Shown here: piece by piece, positions 11,251-24,400 of the stretch
Layout: the number at the start of each line of letters is the position of its first letter
Numbering within the stretch: position 1 is the stretch's first letter
Source: Perca fluviatilis
Lineage: Eukaryota > Chordata > Actinopteri > Perciformes > Percidae
Assembly: GCF_010015445.1 (NCBI RefSeq)
Contig: NC_053127.1
Location: 31,743,215-31,807,214, forward strand
Reading direction: 5' to 3'
DNA: 64,000 nucleotides
The notes under the pieces: model-generated
What the model was told of the DNA's origin: nothing
Databases searched by the model: none
What the model saw: only the letters and a program-made list of their open reading frames with translations
Program-made: the position numbers and the translations under genes

Positions 11251-12591
11251 AGGTGCAATATGTAATATTGTGTGTAATACTGGCAGCTAGCGGTTAAAAT
11301 AGTTACTGCAGTACAAATTCAAAATACTGGAGAGTCGTTTCCCCCGCCCCCTCCTGCCCAGACTCGAAGTTCACGGAGGTTGCCAGGCTGAGACCGCAGC
11401 ATTCACAACAATGTTGCTAGATGCTTTTCTCACATTGCCAGACATTACTTCACAGCACAGCAGAGTAGCTAACGTTAGATGCTAGTCTCACATAGCCAGA
11501 CATTACTCCACAGAACAGCGTAGCTAACGTTAGATTCTGGCTATATTGACAGTCATAAAAGCCCGTGCTCATTCGGGGCTCTGTAACCAACTGACAGACA
11601 CACTTTTTCGGTTTAAAATTACAGTATGAACCGCTAAAAACACAACAACCTCACCGTCCTCTCCACACGCCAGTCAGGCACACTTCCTCGGCTTAGAATT
11701 ACAATACGAAACGCTAAAAATACCACTACCTTGCCGACGGAACACACTTCATTGGCTTAGAATTACGGCAACAATCGCTAAACACACTGCAAACTCACAG
11801 TCCTCTCTTTCCGATTTACAGCCCCCCTCTCGTGGTTTAAAATAACTCACCGTTGTCGGCTCCAGCCGCTGAAGAGGCTACATGCTGTAAACAGCCATGG
11901 GCTTGCCTGGTTCTCCGGTAACGTTAGCAGTAAGCAGGGTTAGCAAGGCAGCGTTAGCCAGGACCAGTCGGGATCACTTTACTGTCTCAATTGTTTTTGC
12001 AAGTAACCAACTCCGGTACTCTAGCTATATAATTCAATGTGAGTACACAAATGTTGAAATGACAAAAAATGCCCCTAGTAGCTGTGATAAATTAGCCTGA
12101 AGCTAATGCTTACCTGTTCAGGAGGAAATAAGCCAATTCTGCGTCCTTTTGGGCTCTAAGCTGTCTCCATCTTTCAAATACATCTCCAATATTTACCAGG
12201 GGGTTGTTACGTCTCTGGTCACGCAACTGTTAGAAAAATGCTGTTTTCTTTTTTTTAGGTTGGGTAGAATCTATCTCTGTTGATCCTGTTCGTTTGTTTG
12301 CTGCTTTCATGGCTGTACTACCGTTACAGCTGTAGCGCGCTGGGTTTACGTTTTTACAGGTATATCTGGCAACCCGGCCTGGCTGTCAAACTGGGCAGTT
12401 GATAACAACACACAGATCAAAACATAAACATAAATTCCGTCACGGAATGTAAATTTCTAAAAGAAAAATACTGAAATTAGCATTGTTGTCAGAAAAGATA
12501 GTATTTCAGTTTAACATGTTTCCTTAATATCTGATGAGCCATTGGTGTCATTTTTGGATTTATTACAGTACAAATATTACATATTGGACCT
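11251..12591. mobile_element. non-autonomous DNA transposon with TTAA flanks (piggyBac-like)
   Basis: The ends are inverted repeats: AGGTGCAATATGTAATATT on the left, and the reverse complement of the right end reads AGGTCCAATATGTAATATT (one mismatch over 19). Both ends are flanked directly by TTAA (11247-11250 and 12592-12595), the target duplication typical of piggyBac. The 1341-bp body has no transposase frame. It contains internally duplicated blocks: the TCACATxGCCAGACATTACT unit twice (about 11430 and 11488), and a CGGTTTAAAATTAC/CGGCTTAGAATTAC unit three times (about 11605-11770). TTAA could also be part of a longer TIR of another superfamily. Confidence 0.75.
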
Positions 12592-12595
12592 TTAA

Positions 12596-14179
12596 ATATA
12601 AGTAGTAAGAGTAAAAGATTTTGACCTTAATCTTTTACCTAAATCCAAAAGGTCGTCTTTTCCACAGGTTCTAGCTCTAGGTAGCATGATAGACATCCGT
12701 GCTACAGCCATTAGGAACAGTACATATTGTTCAACAGTGTGTCAATGATTTCTTCCGGTACATTCATCTAATGTTCATGATGCTGTTTATCACGTCATAA
12801 ACTGTTGCTGTTGAGTGTTTAATGTGAGTCTAGAAGCAGCTTAGTGATAATTGGTATTGGTGGAATCAAACACAATAGGCAGGTTAGGCTGTAGGTCAGC
12901 ATAGCCTCTGTCTGAACAATGAGGAAACAACACGGCCTCCAATCAAATCCAGTAAAGTGAATCTTTGGCTCCCTGTGGGTTCTGGGGCACAGGTCACACT
13001 TGTGTTTACCCTTTCTTTCACCTGCTTGAGGGATCAGATAAGCTCTCTTTTGGGGTCTAACGTAAAGTTTACTCTATATCCTACCGCAGACTTGGGTTTC
13101 CTGCAACACCTCTTCCTGATGGGGGTACAGAACACAACCTGCTTACGTAAATAAGCCGGGGGAGAAGGCACAAGGAGCCAAAGGTGAGACCTTGTTGCAA
13201 TATTTCACAAGAGGAACCATTGTTTAACTCAACACTTATTCCTTGCCATGCAAAGTAGTTTCCGTTCTTGCAATTGGCCTGGGCCAATAAATTTGTTGTT
13301 AACTGTAGAAACAGACAACTTGCTGGCAGGTGGTGGAGATCGTGACAAAAGAACACGGGGGGGAGGCTTCATCGCCAATACCGGAGCAGCTCCTAGTTGG
13401 ACAAACGGTGCATCGCCTTTGTTCCTTGCCACAAACACTGGCAGACGCATAAACGTTGTCATCAGGAAAATATTCAGGAACACTTTCAAGTGTTGACAAC
13501 AAGAAGTCCTTGATTGATCTATTGATTGACTGATCCATGCATTTGTTCATTCATTTGAAACATTTCCTAACGGAGTGAGCTGTGATTGTATTGAACAGAA
13601 CAGAACAGGACAAGCACAACAAGACAGACTTTATAATAATCCAAATGTTTGAATTTTTTCACATTTGGTAACATAAACCAGGGCTGAGCATATCAAAAAA
13701 TTGGCTCCTGACCCTTTTTTTTGTTAGAGGCAGCTATGCCCATGTTTGTGTTAGGGATTACAACAACAGAAAGTCCTCCCAGAGAGTAAAGGTGAGGCCT
13801 CTAGGACAGGCCATGCACTTCCCTCACAAATACACAGCCTTTAAGGATGTCCGCTTGTCCACCCTGTTTTCCATGAAAAGATCTGACAGCACAGTCACTC
13901 ACTGTCATCCCCACTCTCTCCTCTTTCTTTTGCCTCTCATCTATTTTTAACCTCTTGTTTTTGTGAAGTTATTGTGGGAGCTGTACAAAATGCAGTCGCC
14001 AACGAGAAGAGGCTAGGAAAAACAGATTGACTGCTAACATGAAAATCATGGAGGGTACTGTACCACCATGTACTGGTCTGTACCTCTTCAACTTGGCAAC
14101 CATTTTTGGGGTAAATATGAATCTCCGTGGGCTAAAAATGTAGCGTTAACATCATTGCAACATGTAAAATAATTTCAGT
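12596..14179. other. non-coding stretch
   Basis: There are several short overlapping frames on both strands around 13080-13550, but none resembles a known protein or has matching splice signals. Nothing else was recognised. Confidence 0.4.
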
Positions 14180-14815
14180 CTACAGCCATGCCAGCTGCTC
14201 TGTGAGACTATAAGTAGGCACAGTGGTGCTTTAAGCTAAACGCTAACATCAACAAGATGCTCACAATGACAATGCTAACACCCTGATGCTGAGCAGGTAT
14301 AATATAAAGTTTACTATGTTTATAGTTTTTGTTTAGCATCAGCGCCTGAATTGGACCAAAAAAAGTGCCGAAAAGTACCATAATTCAGCAGCTGCATGAA
14401 ATGTTCATCACGTGTCAGTTGAAAAGTTGCAGTGTTCCACTGGGCTTTATGGGGGTGCGGAATCTCTGATTTTACATAGAATTGTTTTTCCCAATAAATC
14501 ATGATATATAGCCTAATTTGGTATAAATATCAGCCATAGACTTTATATACCGGCTATTTATCAGCCTATTAATAATACTGTCAAAAACAATCATATGTGA
14601 GAGTACTCATGTGGACAAAAATCAGAAGTGTGGGTACTCAGTACTGGTGAGTATTGGCCCATTTCAGGCACTGTTAAGCGTGTTAGCATTTTTTGCAGAG
14701 ATTTGGTCTTAAATCAAGTGAAGGGACATCAAAGTTCATCCTGATTGGGACATGTATATCTATACCACATTAAATGGCAATCCATCAAGGAATACTCAAG
14801 ATATTTCACTTTAAC
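14180..14815. repeat. dispersed GCTAAC-type teleost repeat
   Basis: It starts with a CTCTGTGAGACTATAAG / GCTAACATCAACAAGATGCT block, like 3395-3545. It ends with GGCAATCCATCAAG...AAGATATTTCA, like the family end seen near 8580. An unrelated stretch (about 14345-14670) interrupts it. Non-coding. Confidence 0.5.
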
Positions 14816-14867
14816 CTTTTCGCACTAACCCCAACCCAGGTCGTGCTCCTCCCTATCACAAAATGTT

Positions 14868-15184
14868 AAGCTGCCTACACATGATCCGTGGTAAAACTGG
14901 TCTGCGCTGGCAGTTCCATTGTTTTCCTGTGGGGAGAGCGGTGCTGCCCAACTAGGCGCAGTGCTACCCTTGGCGGCGCGACACCGCTACCCTTGGCGGC
15001 GCGACACCGCTACCCTTGGCGCCGTGACACCGCTCTGAATTGCCACCGTGCACTGCGCTCAAAGTTCAAATTATTTCAACTTTGACCTAATTGCCGCTGA
15101 CCTTTCAAGGCTCAACCAATTCCAGAACGTTCCTGCTCTGCACCCTACCTCGCGGTTTGGCCGCGGATTATGTGTAGGCGGCTT
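14868..15184. mobile_element. MITE with inverted ends and an internal 23-bp tandem repeat
   Basis: The left end AAGCTGCCTACACATGATCC matches the reverse complement of the right end, AAGCCGCCTACACATAATCC, with two mismatches. The interior holds about three copies of a GCTACCCTTGGCGGCGCGACACC-like unit (about 14967-15035). It is 317 bp long and non-coding. I could not define a clean target-site duplication, so the superfamily is open. Confidence 0.65.
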
Positions 15185-16308
15185 CGTGGTAATCCATCCA
15201 TCCATTCTAAGTGCCTTGGTTTGCTTATTTTATGATGATCACCATCTGGAGTTCAGAGGAGTTCTATCCTCTTACCGCTTACCGCTGTCTCATTGGTTGA
15301 TTGGCGTTGATGCTGAGCATCCTGCTGTAATGAGGCCAAGTCTGTGAGGCAAGGGGATGTGCTCGTATAAATACAGACATTCAGGAGCAACAAAGCCTCC
15401 CCCTGTTTTTTTCTCACTATTATCTACACGTCAAAATAGTTTAAACAAAGGAAAACAAATAACTCCACAGGTTGGGATGTTTACAGTGTAAGTGGCATCA
15501 TTCCAGCGAAGACCTGAGCAAAAATATTTATATCCACCCTGGATAACTTTTAGCACAAATCAAACGTATCGACAGTGAAAGAAATAAAGGCTTGTTTTGC
15601 TGATGCATTCTAAGAACGAAAAATGATTTAAGATATGTTCAAAGTTTATTTTAGATTGCAGTCTCTGCTATGAACAAAGGTTAACTTCCTGCGCTCTGTC
15701 TGTGGCCAAGGCCTGAGAACGATGATTGAATGTGACTGTTGATAACGAAACAAACAGGTTGGCGTGTCTGTTAGGTCTGATCTGGAGTTGAGTAGGCAGT
15801 GGCAGCCAGGGCCTTGCACCTCCTCATCGCTAAATAAAGATCCACTTGATGGATACACTCAGATAACATAAATCAGGATATCCCATCAGGAGTGACGAAG
15901 TGCACCATTGTTTTGGTTAAAGTGGGCAGCCATCCTGACAGACAGTGTATACTGGACATGGGAGAGGACAGGAGGTTCTCTCTATTGAATCCTGCCATGA
16001 AGGGTCATGTCAGAGCGGCTCATTACCTCATGTAGTGACCCGTTCTGTTGGCTGACAGGGCCACACCTCAACCCCCCAGACTAAGTGAATAACATATGTT
16101 AGATGTCTGATTAAGCTGCCACTGGCCCTGACTGGACCTCAATTTGATAATGTAGTTCAATAACCCCCTTTTAAAATAATTCAATTTAAACCAAGAAAGT
16201 TCCAAAAACACGCCATGGTTGAGTGTTCCCCATAATTAGGGTTAGTGCTGTTGAGGGACACTTTCATTTATCTGAGCATTATCAAAAGGAGAATTTCTTC
16301 GGTAAGTT
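15185..16308. other. non-coding stretch
   Basis: Only short open frames occur, such as 15646-15858 on the minus strand, and none has family resemblance. No repeat was clearly identified. Confidence 0.4.
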
Positions 16309-16545
16309 GCAATGTGGTCAGTCTCGCTTTGTCAGACCTTTCTCCACAGCGCTGCAGAGGAGGTTCTGGCTAGTCCACACAGCACAGAGATGGGAGAAAA
16401 ACGCGCTCTGGTTTATTGGCATTTCTTTAAACCAATCAGAATCGTCATGGGCGGCGCTAAGCCATGGTGCCGCTGCAAAATAGCCTCGGGAAGGAACTTG
16501 TTTTGGTGGAACATGTGTACGTTCAAATGTTGTTTTAGTCGTGCA
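16309..16545 (+). repeat. dispersed repeat, copy 1 of 3
   Basis: It shares ordered phrases with 20297-20515 (same orientation) and 35790-35955 (opposite): a GxCAGACCTxTCTCCAC start, GGAGAAAAAC, TGCATTTCTTTAAACCAATC, and GGAAGGAACTTGTTTTGGTG near the end. It is non-coding; the open frames in each copy are shadows. It is probably a MITE, but the ends are not resolved. Confidence 0.7.
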
Positions 16546-18347
16546 AAAGAAAACACAGATTGGACAAATAGTCTAGCTAGCTGTCTGGATTTACCCTGCA
16601 GAGATCTGGTCAATATCAGCTCAATATTTCATTGAACTATGAGTCCCTTAGCCTGAGTTATTGGCATAGATGCATTGACTGGAGCTACCTGGTCTAGACT
16701 AAACAAGCCCCGGTACTCAGAACTGACTTGAGACAAGAGAGCACTTTTATATATACTTATATAACTACATATATACTGCATGAGGAGTAAACAAACAGAA
16801 AAGATTGGAACCACCAAAAGTGCATGACAGTGTGAACAAAGACAGGGCACGGCTTGCTTCCGAAAACAAACAGCGAATAGAGCCAGATGGATTTTCCATT
16901 GCAGAGCTGTGTTAATGAGAGGAAGCAGGGGAGTGCTTCCCAGGGATTGCATTGTGATTCTGTGGACTGTTCCACCTTCAGCAGCTTGATCGAGGGAAAC
17001 CTCCAAGAGTTTGGCCCCAAGTCCTACCTGCCCTGGTCAGTCAGATGGGGATCCCTGCCTGGGATACCTGGAAAACAGCGACTCAACATCCGCCTGTAGT
17101 CTGCTATATGAAAGGATGTCTGATAATACTCTGAGATATACATATGACTCAAAAACCACACTGCCAAATTTAACATTCAGTTGATGCCAACTTCACTTAA
17201 GGTTCTTCCTGTTCCACAAATTCGTGGAACTTATTCAAAATAAAAACAAGTGCACAGTGCAGTCCAAGGTCAGCGATATCTAAGATCTATTGACTGTAAC
17301 AGGTAAACAGCTTGAAGAAATAGCTAAGGAAAAATATTTTTACAGACTATGTTTGGGAGCCAATAGGTGCTAGTGATGATCAAACAACAGTACTACTATG
17401 TAGTACCCTAGGGGGTACTTTTGCAGTTACCAGGGGGTAGATGGAAATATTGTGGTCTAGCTCAAGTAATTTCAAAAGATTTAAATAACAATTTGATAAA
17501 ATGAAAAAATATATCCATATATTGAGTCAGCTGATATGTTGCAGTTGAGAGTGCGTGGAAAGTAGTTAACAATCGAGCAGAAAAGTTTAAACAGTTAGCT
17601 TAAAGTAATAAATGCTTTAAAAGTAGCATAAAATAATCAAGTAGCTAACTAAAAGTAATGGATAAGTGTCTGAAAGTGTTAAATTTAATGAATATGCTGT
17701 TGAAATAGTAAGCTACTGGCTAAACGGTTAAAATAGCTAAACGTGTAGCTTCTGCCACCAATAATACAAATGTTAACTTAACCAAATAGACCTAAACATT
17801 GACAGTTTAATTGTATGGAATAATACTGTAACAGTATTGTAAAATATTGTTAAATTGTGTCAATAGTGTTCAATAATATTCAGTTAATGATAAATGAACA
17901 CATTTGGAACCTGATGGGAGTGGTGTTGATGAAGGGGTACTTGAGTTCATCCAATAGGGGTGGGCAGGGGTTTTCGTGACTCAGAATGGGCCTTGGAGCG
18001 GGGGGGGTCACTACGCACAACAGTAAGCATGATCACTCTGCATACAGTAAAGACATTGAGTCTGTGTTAACTTATTTAGCAGAAATCTATCTATGCATTT
18101 TCCTGTTATTTCTGACAATTTGATAAACACAAATGTATATGATGCTTGAGTAAATGAAACCCCAATTAACAAAACTGATTAAAAACATAAATACTACCGT
18201 TAGAATCACAGGGAGAGTCCGGTACAGCCTGACTATGGACGATAAAACTGAGATTAGCGCTCTTATTCAAGTTTATGTTCTGCTTGTTCAACAGAATTCT
18301 CAATTCTTATAATTTTAGCACTGGTGAATGTCCTTTGGCGCTGGCCA
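16546..18347. other. non-coding, AT-rich
   Basis: No genes were recognised. The minus-strand frames at 16629-17020 overlap each other and have no homology that I can see. From 17400 to 18200 the sequence is AT-rich with many TAGCTAA and TTAAA words. Confidence 0.4.
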
Positions 18348-19157
18348 ACGATGTAGTACTTGAGACCGGTCTCGGTCTTGAGACCACTTTTTGAAGGTCT
18401 CGGTCTTGTCTTGGAATCAACCACATTTTTACTCAGTATTGTCTAGGTCTCGGATGAAGAGGACTCAGGATTTTGTTTCAAGATCTCAACTGCAGGGATA
18501 TCACTAAATTGTCTGTGTATCACCTGATTTATGTGTTAACATCATTAGTGTGATTGGATGTAAAACTTCCTGCTTCAAATGCAACCAACCAATAACTGGA
18601 CTCATTTCTAGTTTGAAATATGTAACTGTTAACCCCTGTTCCCGCCCCCTTAACACGCTCCTACAAAGTGAATGTAGGTGAGAGGAGAAGAAGCTGTGGC
18701 TGTCTGTGAGATGTCAGCCAAATCATCATAACATTTGATTTATTACATTTTATTCATTATATTTTTTAAAGTGATTATTTGCAAAACAGCATCTAAAAGA
18801 TAACACACAGCAGTGTGTAAATTCTGCAATTTAGCGCTAACGGACACAGCTGGGACCACCTACATTTTTGATCTGCACTAAGTAAGGAAGCATAAAGAAA
18901 GGTAAGTTTAAGTAAGTGAGTGACGCTAGCGAAGCTAGCTAGCTAAAGTTATCAACCTGCCTCTGTACCAAAACTCTCCAGAAATCTCTTCGCCCCTCAC
19001 CCAAAGGGATTTAGCGAATATTAGCTATACATATTAGTTAGTTGTATACTGTATGTTTAAGTTGTTTGGTCTGGTCTTGGTCTTGTCTCGGTCTCGGTAC
19101 ACTCTGGTCTGGTGATGACTTGGTCTTGTTTTAGGTGGTCTTGACTACAACACTAAT
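18348..19157. mobile_element. hAT-like MITE
   Basis: The ends are imperfect inverted repeats: ACGATGTAGTACTTGAGACC on the left against the reverse complement of the right end, ATTAGTGTTGTAGTCAAGAC. Both lead into GAGACC/GGTCTCGG-rich subterminal repeats. Flanks are GCTGGCCA (18340-18347) and GCTGGCTA (19158-19165), an 8-bp target duplication with one mismatch, the hAT size. There is no transposase frame in the 810 bp. The right end is a familiar fish repeat end. Confidence 0.65.
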
Positions 19158-20296
19158 GCTGGCTAAAACCTCCAAAAATTCCTCACTGCAGGAAAACCCC
19201 TGGTGGGAATGTCTGAAAGTAAAATTGGGATCCACTCCAGTAAGCAAATTACACAAATGTGAGGTGGAAACTTGAAATGAACAATATTTGTATATTAATA
19301 GATTCTGGATATTTCAATGAGGGAGGAAGACTACTACTATTAGCCTACTACTACAACAACTACTACTACTACTAGCCTACTACTACAACTACTAGCTACT
19401 ACTACTACTACTACTAAACTAAAAATGATACATTTAATTAAAAAAATCGTGTGTACACTTTAGATTTACCAGCTGTTGGGGCAAAATCTAAGAGACTCAT
19501 AGGATCACTAAGATGAACTGAGGCCCATCATGTCCTGTGTGACCTGTGACCAGACTTTACCACACCGACCTCACTGCTGAGATGCCCAAACACCTGACCA
19601 GACTTTAGGATTTCCAGATAAACGTGTCCATTTACCAGCTGCAAACTCCAAGAACCTGACAACACAACTTTAGTAGTAATTTATACATTTGGATGCAGGC
19701 AGCTGCTCATTCAAATCCAGACATAGACTGAGTAACTTGCAGTGGTCAGTGTGCAGAATAACCCCTGCTGAGGCTGGCCGACTTTGTTTTGAGAAGCCAA
19801 CGAGCAGCTCGGACATGAAAAGCACCGTTGCTGCTTCACCTTCACTCTGAACAGCAGAGGGGAAGTTCCCTCCTAGCACATAACGTAAACTTGGCTCCAA
19901 TAAAAGCATCCGTTGGCACCTCGGTGGACAACAGGAAATCTTAGTTTATCGAAAAACATCCCGTTGTTGGCCTCGGGGTGTGTGACCCCTCTTGCAGTGT
20001 GGCGGTAGAGCGTCATATAGTAGCCGTGGTGGAGCCCCATATTTCAAGATCTCAGTTTACAGAACAAAGCTACCATATCCTTAAGATAAACAAAGAAGGC
20101 ATGAAGTATGTGTGTATATGTAGTTCTGCGTCAGACCCTTGTCTGTTTGTCAAAGTGCCTTTTGGTATGTATTGTTTAACATAACTGTAGACTTAGTGTC
20201 TGACACTCCCATGTGCAGGGGCCACAACACATAAACTTAGAAGTAGGCACAATAAGACTATAATTGTGCAGTACCATATCCACTCTAAGATTTGGC
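19158..20296. other. non-coding, with an imperfect (ACT)n microsatellite at 19330-19415
   Basis: The microsatellite is made of CTA/ACT triplets with interruptions. The minus frame 19670-19909 and plus frame 19978-20184 match nothing I recognise. No splice or promoter signals stand out. Confidence 0.45.
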
Positions 20297-20515
20297 AGTG
20301 GACATAGTCTCACATTGCCAGACCTATCTCCACGCTCTGTGGAGTAAGGTCTTGCTAGACCACACATACATTCACACACAGGAGAAAAACACATTCTGGG
20401 TTGTTTGCATTTCTTTAAACCAATCACAACTGTCTAGGGTGGTGCTAAGCTCTGGACTCAGTGACGGTGGCTCTGCTAAATAGTCTCAGGAAGGAACTTG
20501 TTTTGGTGGAACATT
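20297..20515 (+). repeat. dispersed repeat, copy 2 of 3
   Basis: This is the same family as 16309-16545, with CATTGCCAGACCTATCTCCA at the left and GGAAGGAACTTGTTTTGGTG at the right. Non-coding. Confidence 0.7.
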
Positions 20516-21170
20516 TTCACCCCGTAGAAGAAAACGCCACATACAATATTAAATGAAGTTTCACACAATACAATGAGATATTTAAATTAGCTGATACATG
20601 GTTAAACCTCATTGGCTCTTACCAGTGTCAGTGTATCACCGTGTGTACTTCGTCCACAGCATTCCCACTAATCTGCCCCAAATCGTCCCAGTTAGAGAGG
20701 AAATGCCGTGAAACATATTCTTTGTAAATCTTTACAATCATAATGAGGGACATCCAGCACGTGAGCAATGGGCAATTATCCTGGCTAATGTACTTCCGTT
20801 GATACTGACTACAGCAGACATAACCTGATACACAGAACACAACAGAGCTGCTTAATCTGTTTAGTCTACCCAATCAATGGGTTTTTATTACGTTTCCAGC
20901 AACAGATCCATTTCATTCACAGTGAGTTTCAACACATTGCCATTTTTATACACTATATCCTCACATACATGTGGACTATATACCAGAGAATGGGTATATA
21001 TGGTTGGGTAAATACATGTTAAACAGCAAAACATCCTAGATCATATTGCATTGCATCTGCTAGCAGTTGCTTCTGTAATAATGCAGGGGAATAAAGGCTA
21101 AAAAAAGACTGGAGAAGTTACATTTTGAGGATATTTGATACCACTTGTTTACTTCTGTAGATGTGTAGAT

Positions 21171-21204
<34 letters not shown>

Positions 21205-21432
21205 CTAGAAATCATTGTGATTGTTATGATGCACAGTCTGTTTCACATTTCCATTAAAAATGCACATCTGGAGATGGAGAAATGTCAGTGTAAGTCAGTG
21301 ACAGTACGAGCAGTACCTGAGGTCAAGTTTCTGGTAACAATATTTGGTACAATCAGTTTCAAGGTGCATGCACATCTCATCACTATCTTCACAGTGTGCC
21401 TGTGACTGCTCTCCTAACACAAACACCAACAG
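20516..21432. other. 3' flank of the exoc3l2-like gene; (AT)n run at 21173-21199
   Basis: This is the region after the minus-strand stop codon. A minus-strand AATAAA lies at 20884-20889 and could end the transcript, which would give a 3' UTR of about 540 nt. That assignment is weak. A short AT microsatellite sits in between. Confidence 0.35.
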
Positions 21433-24400
21433 CTAGTCTTCTCGGTGAAGTTTATTTATGTCTTCCATGTTCTGGCTCTCTGCAGGTTGAGGTTTTTCAT
21501 TCCTGCTACTTGCCCTGCGGTTTCGCCTGGGACGGTGCTCTGAGAACCAGTTGGAGACGGTCATGGCGAGGCGGAGGAGACCCAGGCTGATGCAGTGCAC
21601 CTCCGAGGTGATGGGGATGTCGGAAAATAGGGCGTGGTCCCTGCACATGAGGGCATTTCTGCATTCAAAGTCTTTGACAATGTTGAGGATCTCCTGGCGC
21701 TCGGCCTGCCGCATCATCCCTCTTATATTCAGCAGGGTGGAGACGTGCTTCTTCCTGTAGGGAGGAAGGATACGGGGAGGAAGGGAGGTAGACGGGTGTT
21801 AATGGGAATTGGGTCTGTTTGGTGTCGGCAAAGGCTTTCATGACTTTGAGTAACAGTCACATCTCTCTGAGTCATAGCATCGGTTTCTGGGAAGGAATAG
21901 AACATTTGGCGCCACTTTCTAAATTTTATTTTATTTTTTAAAATCTGTTAGGATTTTATATGTGTTACTATATTAATGGCATATTATGGTTATATATTAG
22001 ATGTAAGCCAATAACAAACAGAGCTTGTGTTATACATAGAAGTTACATTTTACACATATTTATAATTGTTTATCAAGGTTATGATAGTTTTGAATTGTTT
22101 TTTCAATTTCATTTCAGTTTGGTTGTAGTTAGTTTTCATAGTGTTTGTTTTCAGTTTTTCAGGAAGACATTTTTGCTGTAGTAATAACCCTGTTTCACAC
22201 TAGTCTTTTGACATGTAGCTTCACTACCCATTTTACTTGCTACACTGTAGCCTAGGTTTATCCAAATATTCGAACATAGACAAAAACATCTTTGCAAACT
22301 TGAATCGTTGTTCATCCAGGTTGTGAAAAATCCCTTTTGACTGGCATTTATTCTTTTATATCCGGGAAAACAATGCAGTTATAAGTGTTGGTAATACTCA
22401 TGGGTCTGCAGGTGTTAATGTTATAAATACAGGTTTTACAATAATCCATTAAATCTCCAGTTGTTTTTGAGTGTTTTTGAAGTGATGAAGTGACAAACCA
22501 ATTGTCATATCAAGGGATTTTTCACGACCTTGGGACCCAAAAGCTGTTCTTCCTAATGTCCTAAAACTAATCTTACAAAGCATCTGTAAACTTGTGTTTT
22601 GAAGAGCCAACAGTTGGCACTTAAGTACATGTTTGAAGAAGGAGGATCTGTGTTTGAAGGACTGACTTGTATGCCCGAGTGTATTCACAGTCACGTGTGC
22701 GTGAATGGACTCTGCTGCAGTAACATGAAGCACCCAAAGAATTCCAGAAAGGCCGCGAGCCCTTTGATCTCCAAAAATACCAGCAGGGGGATGCCATACA
22801 GAAAAAAAAGGGGTGAGTCAAGCAGTGAGTTAGCATGTCTCCGGGTCTGAACTACTATGTTTTGCTCTCCTCTTCCACACCTCTCCCTCTTTGATTCCAA
22901 GCGTGGCACCAGTCTGTCTCCTGCAGGGTGGCAGGAACAGGAAGTACTCGGCAGCAGCTTCCCGTCTGCTCCGCAGAGGGTAATGCGTCACATGCGGCCC
23001 GTCGTAGGTTGCCAAGTGTCACCTGAGTTTTAATCTGTGCACAAACAGCCCCCCCACCTCCCCTCCCCAGCCCCCTCGAGGCCTCTCCGCCTCATCCATT
23101 CTCAAAACAGACCCGCTCTCCACTCCAAAAATAGCAAAAGTTAAGTAGATATGTTTCCACGCTCCTTTTCCTTGTTTTGATCCATTGTGACTCAAAAAAA
23201 AACAAAACCAAACATAGGCTACATAGCCTTACTTTTTCCTTGCTTTGGCTAAGGGCCAAAAACAGCACTGTGAATGTGTAGCCATAAGCATAAAAGAATA
23301 TAGGACCTTCGGGGGGGTATAGTAGAGAGAATATGTGTTTTTCGAGACGCTTCCTGGTTGCAATAGAAAATGTTCCAACACTGTTAATTTGTTAAAACCA
23401 AAAGAACTCACCGTATATCTGGAAACTCTTTCACCAGGACAGCCACCTCCATCTGGATGGAGGGGGTGTCCTCCAGGAGAATGACGTCAGCCAGGTGGCA
23501 GATGATGCTGTCTAACCAGGATGAACTGGATTCCTGCAGCAGAGAGTAGACAAGGAGCGTAGCGACAGTTTCATTATCCAGCAATAAGTATTCATTACCA
23601 TAACTAAAACATTCTTTTAAATTGATCAACTGGACTTTTTAGAAACCAAAAAACGGTTTAGGTTCACTGCGCTTGTTATCGCTGTTCATCCAAATGACTT
23701 TCGCGTTTTTGAGATGAGGCGCGACTAGCCGCGAACAATAAAACCTTCAGAGGAAACACAGATTGATACCTTTAAAGGCCAGAGGTGATTTAATGAGTGA
23801 ATAACAAAACGCCACCTCTGTTTTTCTAGGTCATGTTTTTCCTCCAAACACTCAGGAAAAAGAGAGCAGAATTCTTTGGCTTGGCATTCACTAAAAATAA
23901 CGACGTCTTTTTTAGACCGACATTAACCCCCACACACACATTCCATGTTTCCACAAGACACTTCATCCCGGCTTCTCGGCGAAAAAGGCCATCAAGTCCA
24001 TCCCAGAGCCACATCAAAGCTGGCCAGCTGACAGGAACAGGAAGTTCCTTCTGAACACAGCAGCTTCCTGTTGTCAGCCGAGGTGACGGACACTTGTTTG
24101 AACTCGCACACAGAAAAGGGGGCAAATGCCACGCTGTCAGGCCTAGTTGTTTTACACCCTCTTCCCTCCTCTGGCAAGTGCTAACGTAAGCCCGGTCCAT
24201 CCATCTCCATCTCACTGACGGCAGCCATTTTTCAGAGCTCACTGCTGTATCAACACTGTCTGAGTTATTCCTGACCTGGGAAGTCAGAGGGTCAGGCTCC
24301 ATTCACAGCCCCCGGATTCTGCGTTCCCTGTGCCAGCTCTGCTCAGTGTTTTTAAGAATCAGCATATTGGAATTATTTATAATAAGGGCTTTAAATTGAC

